Source: UBA4744 sp963718995
GTDB taxonomy: Bacteria; Actinomycetota; Acidimicrobiia; Spongiisociales; UBA4744
Direction: 5' to 3'
Length of the DNA stretch: 64,000 bases
Assembly: GCA_963718995.1 (NCBI GenBank)
Contig: CAVRAP010000018.1
Span: 1 to 64,000, forward strand
Below, piece by piece: positions 1-9,000 of the stretch; position 1 is the stretch's first letter, and every line of letters begins with the position of its first letter. The notes under the pieces are model-generated. The model was not told the DNA's origin, ran no database searches, and worked only from the letters and a program-made list of their open reading frames with translations. The position numbers and the translations under genes were made by a program.

Positions 1-143
1 TCGTCCCTCGGAGGATGTTAGGCGGATCAATAGGTGCTTCCCAATGGGCGTCCGGGTTGGTCTACTCACACCATTCACTAATCTGATGGTTCATTGGCGC
101 GGTTGTCCGGTCGGCGGGCCATCGCTTGACCTGAGGTTGACCT

Positions 144-2018
144 GTGACCACAACCGAGAACCTGCTCGCTCGTGTGACCGGCCCCGCAGATTTGCGGGAC
201 CTGGGCCCCGACCAGTTGACGCAGCTCGCCGGAGAGATCCGATCGTTCATGGTGGACGCGATCTCACGGACCGGGGGCCATCTCTCGCCCAACCTCGGTG
301 TCGTCGAGTTGACACTTGCGCTGCATCGGGTTTTCGACAGTCCGACCGACCGCATCATCTGGGATGTTGGCCATCAGGCATATGTGCACAAGCTCCTGAC
401 CGGTCGCCAGGATGAATTTGGGACGCTTCGCCAGTACCGGGGGATGACCGGATACCCGAGTCGGAGCGAAAGCGAGCATGACTTCGTCGAGAACAGCCAT
501 GCGTCTACCTCGCTGAGCTACGCCCTTGGTATGGCGCTCGCCAAGCAACGAGCCGGGGATGACAGCTACACGGTGGCGGTCATCGGTGACGGCGCCTTGA
601 CCGGTGGTATGGCCTATGAAGCCCTCAACCATATTGCGGTACTGCAGCCGCCCAGGCTGATCATTGTGGTGAACGACAACGGTCGCTCGTATGCCCCGAC
701 CGTCGGTGGTATCGCGGCGCTCGCCCACCTTCGGTTCGATCCGCGTTACGAGTGGACCAAGAAGACGATCGGCAAGCTGTTGCGCAGTATCCCCGCCATC
801 GGCGAGGGCGCAGACGAACTCGCTCATCGCCTCAAGGAATCCGTGAAGCAGCTGATTGAGCCGGGAACGGTGTTCGATGCGTTGGGTCTGAAGTACTCGG
901 GCATTATCGACGGTCACGACATCCACGCCATTGAGGAAAACCTCGTTCACGCCAGGTCGTTCGATGAGCCCTCGGTGGTGCACCTCATCACGGAGAAGGG
1001 ACGCGGGTATGGACCCGCCCTGAACAACGAAGAGGACAAACTGCACGGCGTCGGCGCATTCGACGTTGAATCCGGCCGCCCGGCCAAGTCGGAACTGAAG
1101 CTCACCAGTGTTGCCGGCGAGGCCGTATTACACGCGGCTCGGGAGCGGGACGATCTGATCGCGATCAGCGCGGCGATGGTTTCGCCAACCGGCCTTTCGG
1201 CGATGGCCCGGGAGTTTCCCGACCGGGTTATCGACACCGGCATTGCCGAACAACACGCCGTGACTCTGGCGGCCGGGTTGGCGATGACCGGGATGCGGCC
1301 CGTCGTGGCCATCTATTCGAGTTTCCTGCAGCGGGCGTTCGACCAGATCGTCACCGATGTTGCCATGCACAATCTGCCGGTGGTTTTCATGATCGATCGG
1401 GCGGGGATCACGGGGCCAGATGGCGCGTCCCACCACGGCGCGTTCGATCTCTCGTACCTGCGGATGATCCCCAACATGACCATCGGTGCTCCGGCCGACG
1501 CCGATGAGTTGTGCGGCATGCTGGCGACCGCCTGGGATACCGTCGGCCCCATGGCGATCAGGTTTCCGAAAGGCGCTGCCGGCTCATTGCCCGGGCTACC
1601 CGCAGTGCCTCTCGAGGTGGGTGTGGCAGAAATGGTCCAGCAGGGCGAGGACGTGTTGCTGCTGGCAGTCGGCAGCATGGTAGAGCCGGCCGTGAAGGCG
1701 GCCGGGATGCTCGCCCAACAAGGGATCTCCTGTGGGGTCGTCAATGCCCGGTGGGTGAAACCTCTCGATGAGCGGTTGGTGGAGTGGGCGGCCGCGTATC
1801 CGAATGTCATCACTTTGGAGGACAACGTGACCGTGGGTGGCTTTGGAGCCGCGGTTCTCGAAAAGCTGTCCCGGCACGGACTGGCGGGCAAGGTCTCCCT
1901 GCTCGGCCTGCCCGACCGTTTCTTGCCCTCTGGATCGGCCACGGATATCGCCGCGGACGTCGAACTGGATCCAGAGTCGATTACGCAACGCATCGCTGCA
2001 ATCGTCAGCAGCGCCTAA
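144..2018 (+). CDS. dxs: 1-deoxy-D-xylulose-5-phosphate synthase
   Basis: This is the thiamine-diphosphate enzyme that condenses pyruvate and glyceraldehyde 3-phosphate in the first step of the MEP isoprenoid pathway. The 624-residue length is normal. The cofactor motif GDGALTGG lies at residues 148-155 and NDN at 177-179; the IAEQHAVTLAAG segment holding the conserved transketolase-type Glu is near residue 365, and a transketolase C-domain follows. The GTG start has a GAGG ribosome site 7 bases upstream (133-136). It reads as a single gene followed by about 200 bases of spacer before the ABC operon. The family call is very secure. Confidence 0.97.
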   Translation: MTTTENLLARVTGPADLRDLGPDQLTQLAGEIRSFMVDAISRTGGHLSPNLGVVELTLALHRVFDSPTDRIIWDVGHQAYVHKLLTGRQDEFGTLRQYRGMTGYPSRSESEHDFVENSHASTSLSYALGMALAKQRAGDDSYTVAVIGDGALTGGMAYEALNHIAVLQPPRLIIVVNDNGRSYAPTVGGIAALAHLRFDPRYEWTKKTIGKLLRSIPAIGEGADELAHRLKESVKQLIEPGTVFDALGLKYSGIIDGHDIHAIEENLVHARSFDEPSVVHLITEKGRGYGPALNNEEDKLHGVGAFDVESGRPAKSELKLTSVAGEAVLHAARERDDLIAISAAMVSPTGLSAMAREFPDRVIDTGIAEQHAVTLAAGLAMTGMRPVVAIYSSFLQRAFDQIVTDVAMHNLPVVFMIDRAGITGPDGASHHGAFDLSYLRMIPNMTIGAPADADELCGMLATAWDTVGPMAIRFPKGAAGSLPGLPAVPLEVGVAEMVQQGEDVLLLAVGSMVEPAVKAAGMLAQQGISCGVVNARWVKPLDERLVEWAAAYPNVITLEDNVTVGGFGAAVLEKLSRHGLAGKVSLLGLPDRFLPSGSATDIAADVELDPESITQRIAAIVSSA

Positions 2019-2130
2019 CGGCCCGCTTGGGTTCGTCGGACCTAGGGTTTCCCAACGAACAGTCGGTAAAACGCAACCCGGTGACTATTGACTGGTATCT
2101 CGAGACTGGCAACGTGGACCCGGCGCCGCA

Positions 2131-2148
2131 CATTTTCAGTTGAAAATG
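2131..2148. promoter_or_regulatory. AT-rich 18-bp palindrome before the amino-acid ABC operon
   Basis: Perfect inverted repeat CATTTTCA-gt-TGAAAATG, about 75 bases before the aapJ-like start. An AT-rich perfect palindrome stands out in this GC-rich spacer and has operator geometry. The regulator is unknown. A second small hairpin, CCGGGA-gtc-TCCCGG, lies at 2178-2192. Confidence 0.45.
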
Positions 2149-2220
2149 AGGGCCGTCCGCGTCTATGGTCCCATCACCCGGGAGTCTCCCGGTACCCGAC
2201 CATGTTTTGGGAGGAGAGGG

Positions 2221-3321
2221 ATGATCAAACGACTATTGCTGCTCGTCGTAGTGCTGGCCATGGTGGCCACCGCCTGCGGCGGTGACGGCGCCGAGGAAGA
2301 AACAACAACGACGACGGTCGCAGACGGCGGCGGTCAAACTGCCACCGAAGGCGTATACGCCGAGGTTGTAGCCCGGGACGTACTCAACTGTGGTGTGAAC
2401 AGCGAAGTGTTCGGCTTTGGTTCCATCGGTGCCGACGGAGATTTCGCCGGCTTTGACATCGACTATTGCAAGGCCGTTGCGGCAGCGGTGCTCGGTGACT
2501 CGACCAAGGTCGAATACAAGGCCCTCACTGCTCAACAGCGGTTCACCGCTCTGCAGTCCGGCGAGATCGACGTGCTGATTCGTAACACGACCTGGACGGC
2601 GAGCCGGGACGGGGCAGAAGGCGGAACCTTCCTGACCACCACGTTCTACGACGGCCAGGGCATGATGGTGAAGTCCGATAGCGGGATCACGTCCATCGAG
2701 GACATGGCGAATACAACTGTCTGTGTGCAGTCGGGAACGACGACCGAGCTGAACCTCTCCGACCGTTTCCTGGCCGGTGGATTGGCGTTCACGCCGCTGA
2801 CCTTCGACTCGAACGACGAGCTGCGCCCGGCGTTCGTGGCGGATCAGTGTGACGGTTGGACGTCCGACAAGTCACAGCTCGCAGCGTTCCGTGCCCAGAA
2901 CCCCGATGCCGATGGCGGCCCCGAGGCCTGGACAATCCTGCCCGAGACGTTCTCAAAAGAGCCTCTCGGTCCAATGGTGCTCGACGGTGACTCGCAATGG
3001 GCCCAGGCTGTCAACTGGACCATCTTCGCCACCATTCAGGCCGAAGAGTTTGGCTTGAACTCGGGCAACGTCGAGAGCTATTCGGGTGACGATCCCAACA
3101 TCCTGAAGTTCCTCGGCCAGCCGTCCGGCGATCCACCGACCGTCACCGATCCGGGTCTCGGTCTGCCGACCGACTTCGCGGTCAAGGTGATCAGTCAGGT
3201 AGGCAACTACGAGGAGATCTACAACCGGAACGTCGGACCCGATACCCCGCTCGGACTCGTGCGCGGTGTCAACGACCTGTGGACCAAGGGCGGACTGCTG
3301 TACGCGCCTCCCTACCGGTAG
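2221..3321 (+). CDS. aapJ: General L-amino acid ABC transporter, substrate-binding lipoprotein
   Basis: Extracytoplasmic solute receptor of a polar amino-acid ABC importer (SBP family 3). The first residues form a lipoprotein signal with lipobox VATAC and acceptor Cys19, followed by a Thr-rich linker. The mature domain has the AapJ-like LNCGVNSEVFGF, FDIDYCKAVAAAVLGD and FTALQSGEIDVL stretches. I chose ATG 2221 over an in-frame upstream start at 2140 because GGGAGGAGAGG sits directly before it and the signal peptide then begins at residue 1. It is first in an operon with two permeases and an ATPase. Substrate is inferred from family likeness only. Confidence 0.92.
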   Translation: MIKRLLLLVVVLAMVATACGGDGAEEETTTTTVADGGGQTATEGVYAEVVARDVLNCGVNSEVFGFGSIGADGDFAGFDIDYCKAVAAAVLGDSTKVEYKALTAQQRFTALQSGEIDVLIRNTTWTASRDGAEGGTFLTTTFYDGQGMMVKSDSGITSIEDMANTTVCVQSGTTTELNLSDRFLAGGLAFTPLTFDSNDELRPAFVADQCDGWTSDKSQLAAFRAQNPDADGGPEAWTILPETFSKEPLGPMVLDGDSQWAQAVNWTIFATIQAEEFGLNSGNVESYSGDDPNILKFLGQPSGDPPTVTDPGLGLPTDFAVKVISQVGNYEEIYNRNVGPDTPLGLVRGVNDLWTKGGLLYAPPYR

Positions 3322-3335
3322 AACGTGATACGTGT

Positions 3336-3361
3336 GGGGGACCGGCGGATGCCGGTCCCCC
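3336..3361 (+). terminator. Intercistronic hairpin between receptor and permease genes
   Basis: Perfect 11-bp stem, GGGGGACCGGC paired with GCCGGTCCCCC, loop ggat, then a short pyrimidine run. It lies inside the operon between aapJ and aapQ, where partial termination or mRNA stabilisation commonly keeps receptor expression above permease expression. The role is inferred. Confidence 0.6.
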
Positions 3362-3380
3362 CTCTCTTGAGTGAGGTGAT

Positions 3381-4565
3381 GTGGCGGTAGCTACAGATAC
3401 GAGCGATCGAACTGCGCGGCCGCCTTTCTGGCGCGATGTCAAGGTGCTGCGGGTTATTGCCCAGGTTGCTGCCGGGGTGGGAGCGGTGTTGTTCCTTCTC
3501 TTCCTCGGGCGGAACCTCAACACCAACCTCACTGCTGCCAACATCCCAACGGACTTCGAATTCCTCAAGCAACCTGCCGGGGTCAACGTAACCGGATCGG
3601 ATTTTCGACCTTCCCAGCCGATCTCGGACATCATCCTTCTGGGAATCAAGAATACGGCGGCCCTGGCGGTGGTTGGGATTCCCCTGCTGACCATCCTCGG
3701 AACCCTGATCGGGATCGGCCGGCTTTCGAGCAACTGGCTGGTTCGCAAGGCCGCGACCGTCTATGTCGAGACGCTGCGCAACATACCTCCTCTGCTGGTG
3801 ATCATTTTCACCAACGCGGCCGTCATTCTCTCCCTGCCCAGGATGCAGGACGCCTTTACGCCGGGGGATCTCTTCGTCATCTCGAACCGATTCCTGGCGA
3901 TTCCCTGGACGAACGCCGGAGATAACTCGGGGATCTACCTGGCGGTTCTCGGCGTCGGGATCCTCGCCTCGATCGCAGCGTGGATCTGGCGAACCCGGAA
4001 ATTTGATGCCACGGGTACTCCTCACCACCGGTTCCTGTGGGGAACCTTGGTCTTCTTAGCGTTCGCGATTGTTGGCTTCTTTGTGCTCGGCAAACCGTAT
4101 TCTCTCTCCCGACCCGTGGTGGTTGATGGCCGATTTATCGAGGGCGGCTACCAGACGGTCGGACCCTATATCGCCGTCTTGTTGGCCCTGGTGATCTACA
4201 CGGCCAGCCATGTGGCCGAGATCGTCCGGGGAAGTATCCAGGCGGTTGCCAAAGGCCAGACCGAGGCCGCCAATGCCCTGGCGCTGAGCAGCTTCCAGCG
4301 CCTCCGTTTCGTGGTGCTGCCCCAGGCCCTCCGGATCGCCATCCCACCGATGATCAATCAGTTCCTCAACTTCACCAAGAACACGTCTCTGTCGATTGCG
4401 ATCGGCTATGCCGAAGTGACCCTGGTGGTGTTCCAGGCGATCGGCAACGCCAAACCGGCTCCGCAGTTGATTCTGATTCTGATGGGCTCCTACCTGCTGT
4501 TCTCGTTGACGATCTCGTTCCTGATCAACTTCCTCAACCGGCGGCTGCAACTGGTGACCAACTGA
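3381..4565 (+). CDS. aapQ: Amino-acid ABC transporter permease, AapQ-like
   Basis: First inner-membrane permease of the importer, with several hydrophobic segments and an unusually long first half, as in AapQ proteins of about 400 residues. The EAA-type loop that docks the ATPase is visible near residues 290-320 (GQTEAANALALSSF, then a VVLPQALRIAIPP segment). The start is GTG 3381 with GAGGTGAT just upstream. Its TGA overlaps the ATG of the next permease by one base, so the two are translationally coupled. Confidence 0.9.
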   Translation: MAVATDTSDRTARPPFWRDVKVLRVIAQVAAGVGAVLFLLFLGRNLNTNLTAANIPTDFEFLKQPAGVNVTGSDFRPSQPISDIILLGIKNTAALAVVGIPLLTILGTLIGIGRLSSNWLVRKAATVYVETLRNIPPLLVIIFTNAAVILSLPRMQDAFTPGDLFVISNRFLAIPWTNAGDNSGIYLAVLGVGILASIAAWIWRTRKFDATGTPHHRFLWGTLVFLAFAIVGFFVLGKPYSLSRPVVVDGRFIEGGYQTVGPYIAVLLALVIYTASHVAEIVRGSIQAVAKGQTEAANALALSSFQRLRFVVLPQALRIAIPPMINQFLNFTKNTSLSIAIGYAEVTLVVFQAIGNAKPAPQLILILMGSYLLFSLTISFLINFLNRRLQLVTN

Positions 4566-5800
4566 TGGCCGCGTATACGGAAACCGCTAGCGTTCGTCGA
4601 GAGTCTCGCGCCGTTCGGTGGGCGAAGGACAACCTGTTCGGCAACTGGTACAACGCGCTACTCACTGTGGTCTTCGGCGTGCTCTTCCTGTGGGGTGGCT
4701 TTGTCCTGCTTCGCTGGGTCTTTTTCCGCGCCGAGTGGGAGATCGTCCGAGTCAATCTGACGTTGTTCATGGTTGGTCGCTTTCCGCGTGATGAACTGGC
4801 CAGGATATGGGCCAGTAACTATCTGATTGCCGGAGCGATCGGGGTCATGATTGGCGCATCCACCGCTTCGGCGGCCGTTGCTGCCGAAGAGGCCGGGTTC
4901 CCGTACGTGCATTCGAAGCCACGCGAATGGGTCCAGCGGTTCTGGCCGATCTTGCTCGTCGTAGTGATCCTGCTGCAGTTCAGCCGCACTTGGACGCCGA
5001 GCATCCTGGTGGTTGGGATGGTGGCCGTGGGCGTCGCCGCTCGCTACGCGGGTCTCCATCTTCCGACGAACGTGCGGAGGTACGCCTGGTTGATCATGGC
5101 GATCATGCTCCTGGGTGCCTACGCGGCGTTGTCCTGGTTCAGCGGAGTAAAGCTGGACAATTGGGGAGGTTTGCACCTCACGATTTTCATCACGGTCGCC
5201 GGCATTGTGCTGGCCTTTCCGCTGGGCCTCTTGTTCGCTTTGGGCCGCCGGTCGAGTCTTCCCTTGGTGCGGTACCTGTCGGTTACCTATATCGAGTTCA
5301 TTCGCGGAGTACCGCTCATTACGCTTCTGCTCCTGGGTGCGTTTGCACTTCTGTTCCTGCTTCCACCCGGCACACAGCTTGGCCAGGTGGCCCGGTTGAT
5401 TGTGGCCATCATGCTGTTCGCCGCCGCCTATATTGCTGAGAATGTCCGGGGTGGATTGCAGGCGGTTCCCAAGGGCCAGACCGAAGCCGGCCAGGCTCTT
5501 GGCCTGGCTCCCTGGAAGGTCATGCGTCTCATCATCCTGCCCCAGGCACTTCGTGCGGTGATTCCGGCGATGGTTGGTCAGTTCATCAGCCTTTTCAAGG
5601 ACACGTCGCTGCTGGTCATCGTTGGCGTCGTCGAACTTCTGCAGGTGTCCTCGATTGCTAACTCACAGGCGGAGTTCCTCGGGAAGGGCCTGGTAGAAGA
5701 GACGTTGGCATTTGTCGCGCTGATCTATTGGGTTGGTTCATTCACGATGTCGCGGGAGAGCCGGCGGCTTGAAAAGAAACTGGGAGTAGGAGAGCGATGA
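4565..5800 (+). CDS. aapM: Amino-acid ABC transporter permease, AapM-like
   Basis: Second permease of the importer, 411 residues, with an N-terminal extension and repeated membrane segments before the conserved binding-protein-dependent transport domain. The EAA loop lies near residue 303 (GQTEAGQALGLAPWKVMRL, then LPQALRAVIP). It presumably forms a heterodimer with the preceding permease. It overlaps the upstream gene by one base and the downstream ATPase gene by four (ATGA). Confidence 0.9.
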   Translation: MAAYTETASVRRESRAVRWAKDNLFGNWYNALLTVVFGVLFLWGGFVLLRWVFFRAEWEIVRVNLTLFMVGRFPRDELARIWASNYLIAGAIGVMIGASTASAAVAAEEAGFPYVHSKPREWVQRFWPILLVVVILLQFSRTWTPSILVVGMVAVGVAARYAGLHLPTNVRRYAWLIMAIMLLGAYAALSWFSGVKLDNWGGLHLTIFITVAGIVLAFPLGLLFALGRRSSLPLVRYLSVTYIEFIRGVPLITLLLLGAFALLFLLPPGTQLGQVARLIVAIMLFAAAYIAENVRGGLQAVPKGQTEAGQALGLAPWKVMRLIILPQALRAVIPAMVGQFISLFKDTSLLVIVGVVELLQVSSIANSQAEFLGKGLVEETLAFVALIYWVGSFTMSRESRRLEKKLGVGER

Positions 5801-6570
5801 CGCAGAACAACGTGTATTCGGACGCGACCCAGATAGCCGGCGAGGTGATGATCAAGGTCATCGGGGTCGACAAGTACTTCGGCGACTTCCAGGCCCTCAA
5901 AGGGATCAACCTGAATGTCGGCAAGCAAGAGGTCGTGGTTGTCATTGGCCCGTCCGGATCGGGCAAATCGACGCTGATCCGGTGTATCAACCGGCTCGAA
6001 AAGCACGACGCGGGCCGCATCATCGTGGACGGTATCGAGCTGTCCGACGACATCCGCAACATCCAGGAGATCCGCCGCGAGACGGGCATGGTGTTTCAGC
6101 AGTTCAACCTCTTCCCGCATCTGACGGTGCTGGACAACATCACGCTCGCTCCTCGGCAGGTCAGGAACAAGCCAAAAGACGAAGCCGAAGAGATCGCCAT
6201 GGAGATGCTCGAACGGGTCAAGATCCCCGAGCAGGCCCGCAAGTACCCCGGCCAGCTGTCCGGCGGCCAGCAGCAGCGAGTGGCGATCGCCCGGTCGCTG
6301 GCCATGCAGCCCAAAGCGTTGCTGTTCGATGAGCCCACCTCGGCGCTCGACCCGGAAATGATCAAAGAGGTGCTCGACGTCATGCAGGAGCTGGCCGAAT
6401 CGGGGATGACCATGATCGTGGTCACCCACGAGATGGGGTTCGCCCGGGCGGTTGCCAACCGGGTGCTGTTCATGGCCGACGGTGAGGTCGTCGAAGTCGG
6501 CACGCCGCAACACTTCTTCGAGAATCCCAGCGAAGACCGGACCAAGCTGTTCCTCAGCCAGATTCTCTGA
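5797..6570 (+). CDS. aapP: Amino-acid ABC transporter ATP-binding protein, AapP/GlnQ-like
   Basis: Cytoplasmic ATPase subunit that powers the importer. Walker A GPSGSGKST is at residues 51-59, the signature LSGGQQQ near 150 and Walker B LLFDEPTSALDPE just after it, with an H-loop in VVTHEMGFA. At 257 residues it is of normal length. The last codons and stop lie inside a 13-bp hairpin (6560-6588), which probably ends the operon transcript. Confidence 0.95.
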   Translation: MTQNNVYSDATQIAGEVMIKVIGVDKYFGDFQALKGINLNVGKQEVVVVIGPSGSGKSTLIRCINRLEKHDAGRIIVDGIELSDDIRNIQEIRRETGMVFQQFNLFPHLTVLDNITLAPRQVRNKPKDEAEEIAMEMLERVKIPEQARKYPGQLSGGQQQRVAIARSLAMQPKALLFDEPTSALDPEMIKEVLDVMQELAESGMTMIVVTHEMGFARAVANRVLFMADGEVVEVGTPQHFFENPSEDRTKLFLSQIL

Positions 6571-6588
6571 GCTTCGCTCAGAGAATCT
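6560..6588 (+). terminator. Hairpin overlapping the aapP stop codon
   Basis: Perfect 13-bp inverted repeat AGATTCTCTGAGC / GCTCAGAGAATCT with a TTC loop. The TGA stop (6568-6570) lies in the left arm. No U-tract follows, so termination efficiency is uncertain. Confidence 0.6.
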
Positions 6589-6589
6589 G

Positions 6590-7082
6590 CAGTACTCAGT
6601 GTCAGTACTCAGTACGTGGTGGCAGGTTTCTGCCTTCAGTTCTTTCCTTCTCCGCTTGAGAGACTGCGTTCGAGACCATGCAACATTGCCCTGATATCCG
6701 CTAGTTCCTGCAGGAGCTGTCGGTGCTGGCCGGAAGCAAGTAAGGCGAGGTCGAGGCTCACATCGAGCTGCGTCTCAACTTCGCAAGCCGAACCGATGGC
6801 CAATCTGACGAAACGCCCAAAGTCGCGCGGGCTTGCTCTTCCCACTCCTTCGGCGATGTTCGATGGGATGGATACGGCGGCTCGCCGGAGCTGCCTGGTG
6901 AGGCCGAATCTTTCGTCCACCGGGAAGGCAGCGGTGATGTTGTAGATCTCCAACACCAGGCGTCGGCTTCGTCGCCACACGTCCAGTCGGCGGTAGTCGT
7001 GCATTCCTTCTGACTATCGCAGCCCGACCCGGATCAGAAGTGCCCTACTGTCTGAGTACAAGGTACCGAGTGCTGAGTACTC
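6590..7082. repeat. Short AGTACTCAGT-type repeats flanking the four-helix gene
   Basis: The spacer at 6590-6615 holds AGTACTCAGT twice, offset by 13 bases. The opposite flank at 7047-7082 holds CTGAGTAC twice (7053-7060 and 7073-7080), which is the reverse complement of GTACTCAG. The small gene 6636-7004 is therefore bracketed by inverted copies of one motif. No transposase is present. Confidence 0.5.
6636..7004 (-). CDS. Four-helix bundle protein (S23 / 23S rRNA intervening-sequence protein family)
   Basis: A 122-residue all-helical protein of the family often encoded in 23S rRNA intervening sequences but also widespread as a stand-alone gene. Conserved features are LDVWRRSRRLVLEIY at the N-terminus, FGLTRQLRRAAVSIPSNIAEG, and a C-terminal helix pair ending in a short charged tail. 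The biochemical role is unknown. It lies alone on the minus strand, flanked by inverted short repeats that may reflect past mobility. Confidence 0.85.
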   Translation of the reverse strand: MHDYRRLDVWRRSRRLVLEIYNITAAFPVDERFGLTRQLRRAAVSIPSNIAEGVGRASPRDFGRFVRLAIGSACEVETQLDVSLDLALLASGQHRQLLQELADIRAMLHGLERSLSSGEGKN

Positions 7083-7084
7083 TT

Positions 7085-7624
7085 CTAGCCACTTCCTGTG
7101 AGGCTCTCCGCCACCAATCTTGCCTCTTCCGGTCCGGTGGGTGGATAGAACACCAGGTAGTACTCGTCGCATCGATCGTCTCCTTCGACCCAGGCCACCC
7201 CCCAGACGCCGTCCCCGAGCTCTCCCAACGCTGCTTCGGTGCCCCGCACGTCGATCCTCTCGGTCGTTCCGATCCAATACGTAGGAGGCAGACCACCCCG
7301 GACGAAAGCGACCACCGGTTTCCCAACCGCGTCCGTCCAACCGGTGACGATCGTGCCCGGTTGCAACGTGAATTCGTCGAGGGGTACGGCGGAGAGGTCG
7401 GGTTGGCCGTCGACCACCCGATCGGGAAGGATCGTTGGCAGGAAGTTGGGCGGGTCGCAGGTCTCCGGTGGTGCCGCGGTCGACGCGGTTGTGGGCGGGG
7501 TGGTCGTAGTCGGGATCGTGATGATGATCGTCGTCGGCGAGGTTGTCGTCGGATCTGTCGCGCTCGAACAGCCGGCCAATAACAGCACTGCCACGAGGGC
7601 GATGAAGGGTCGAGATGCGAACAC
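7085..7624 (-). CDS. Small secreted lipoprotein of unknown function
   Basis: 179 residues with a clear lipoprotein signal: hydrophobic h-region, lipobox LAGC and acceptor Cys19. A long Thr/Pro/Ile linker (about residues 25-50) leads to a globular domain of about 125 residues. I do not recognise the domain. It is a single gene divergent from the M20 amidohydrolase. The signal peptide and linker make the reading frame credible. Confidence 0.7.
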   Translation of the reverse strand: MFASRPFIALVAVLLLAGCSSATDPTTTSPTTIIITIPTTTTPPTTASTAAPPETCDPPNFLPTILPDRVVDGQPDLSAVPLDEFTLQPGTIVTGWTDAVGKPVVAFVRGGLPPTYWIGTTERIDVRGTEAALGELGDGVWGVAWVEGDDRCDEYYLVFYPPTGPEEARLVAESLTGSG

Positions 7625-7746
7625 GGACGGAGCGTACCCGAGTGGCCCAGTCGGTCGGGGATTGTCCGGTCTGAACGCGGGCGGCCACCGGGCGGCTCGG
7701 TGGTACCGTGAGCCAATGGCACGAACACCAGAGAAACGGGGAGACC

Positions 7747-8890
7747 GTGGACCCGAAACAGCTTGCCGAGCAAGCCTTTACCGAAGTTGAGACCGATCTA
7801 GCCGGGCTCAGCCGATGGATGTATGAGAACCCTGAGATCGGATTCGAGGAGTACGAAACCTCGGCGCGGCTGGCGGAGTTCCTGGCCGGCCACGGGTTCA
7901 TCGTCGAGTACCCGGCCTTCGGACTCGACACGGCGTTTGCCGCCCGGGCCGGCTCTGCCGGGCCGGAGGTCATCATCTGCGCAGAGATGGACGCTCTCCC
8001 AACGGTTGGCCATGCCTGCGGTCACAACATCATCGCAACTTCCGCGCTCGGCGCCGCCGTGGCGCTTGCTCCGCTCGCAGACGGTCTCGGGTTCCGGTTG
8101 ACGGTGCTCGGTACTCCCGCCGAGGAGAAGATGGGAGGCAAGGTCGATCTGATCAATGCCGGCGCCTTCGCCGGTGCAGCGGCCTCGATGATGGTGCACC
8201 CTTCCAACAGCGATGTCGTCGACCCCAATGTGCTGGGGGTTCGGCACATCGACGTCGAATTCCACGGGAAGGACTCTCACGCCGCGTTCGCCCCGCAACT
8301 CGGGATCAACGCCCTCGATGCCTTCGTGCAGGCCTACGTCAACGTGTCGACCCTGCGTCAGGCGCTCTATCCGACCGACAAGATCCACGGCATCATCACC
8401 CACGGCGGCGACGCACCCAACATCATCCCGAGCTACACGCGTTCATCCTGGTACGTCCGGGCGGCGACTCGTGACCGGATGGAGGAACTCTACGACCGGG
8501 TGCTGGCATGTTTCGAGGCAGCCGCAACAGCCACCGGGTGCTCGTGGAACGTCGAGCAGATGGGGCATCCCTTCGAGGACATGATCAACAACCCGGTGAT
8601 GGTCGATCTGTTTGCCGCCAACTCGGCAGCGCTTGGGACGCCCCATGGGCCGTGGCGCTGATGAAGAACCCGGAGCTGCCGGATCAACCGACATGGGAAA
8701 CGTCAGTCATGTGGTTCCCTCGATCCATCCATTCCTGACGATCAACCCCGGGGACCATGTGAACCACCAGCCCGAATTCGCCGCCCACACGGTGTCGGCG
8801 GATGGGGAACGAGCCATCCGTGACGGTGCGCTGGCGATGGCCTGGACGGTGATCGACCTGGCCGCTCTCGGGAAGTGGGACGAGCTCTAG
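7747..8890 (+). CDS. M20 family amidohydrolase/aminoacylase, frameshifted near the C-terminus
   Basis: Zinc-dependent deacylase or amidohydrolase of peptidase family M20. Metal-site motifs are intact: AEMDALPTVGHACGHN, TPAEEKMGGK and MVHPSN. The first frame stops at 8661, but the missing C-terminus continues in other frames: VALMKNPELP in the third, then GSTDMGNVSHVVPSIHP in the second, ending at 8890. Adding one base in the CCCC run near 8642 and one G near 8681 restores one protein, so sequence error is likely. GTG 7747 with GGGGAG upstream is preferred to GTG 7708. Confidence 0.8.
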
Positions 8891-8928
8891 CGGAGCGGAG
8901 CGGAGCTCCGCAGTTGTCAGGTATCAGT

Positions 8929-8952
8929 AAGGGCGGCCTCGCGGCCGCCCTT
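8929..8952. terminator. GC-rich terminator-like hairpin after the M20 gene
   Basis: Perfect 10-bp stem AAGGGCGGCC / GGCCGCCCTT with a TCGC loop, 39 bases past the M20 stop and in the convergent spacer with the SPFH gene. It could serve either strand. Confidence 0.65.
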
Positions 8953-8965
8953 CTTCCAGTCGTCA

Positions 8966-9000
8966 ATAACTGAAAACTGATGACTGATTACTGATAACTA
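8966..9000. repeat. Five tandem heptamers of ATNACTG type
   Basis: Units ATAACTG, AAAACTG, ATGACTG, ATTACTG and ATAACTA run head to tail for 35 bases. The last unit includes the stop codon of the minus-strand SPFH gene. Related heptamers occur near 10516 and 11159. Confidence 0.6.

Noticed and set aside
264..1046. Long minus-strand open frames opposite dxs and other large genes
   Set aside because: They are codon-bias shadows of strongly conserved plus-strand genes; the same holds opposite clpB, dnaK and the aap genes.
2140..2220. Upstream in-frame start for the amino-acid receptor gene
   Set aside because: It would place 27 polar residues before the lipoprotein signal and runs through the palindrome; ATG 2221 has a strong ribosome site.
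8966..9000. CRISPR-like array
   Set aside because: Units are 7 bases with no spacers and no cas genes; it is a simple tandem heptamer tract.
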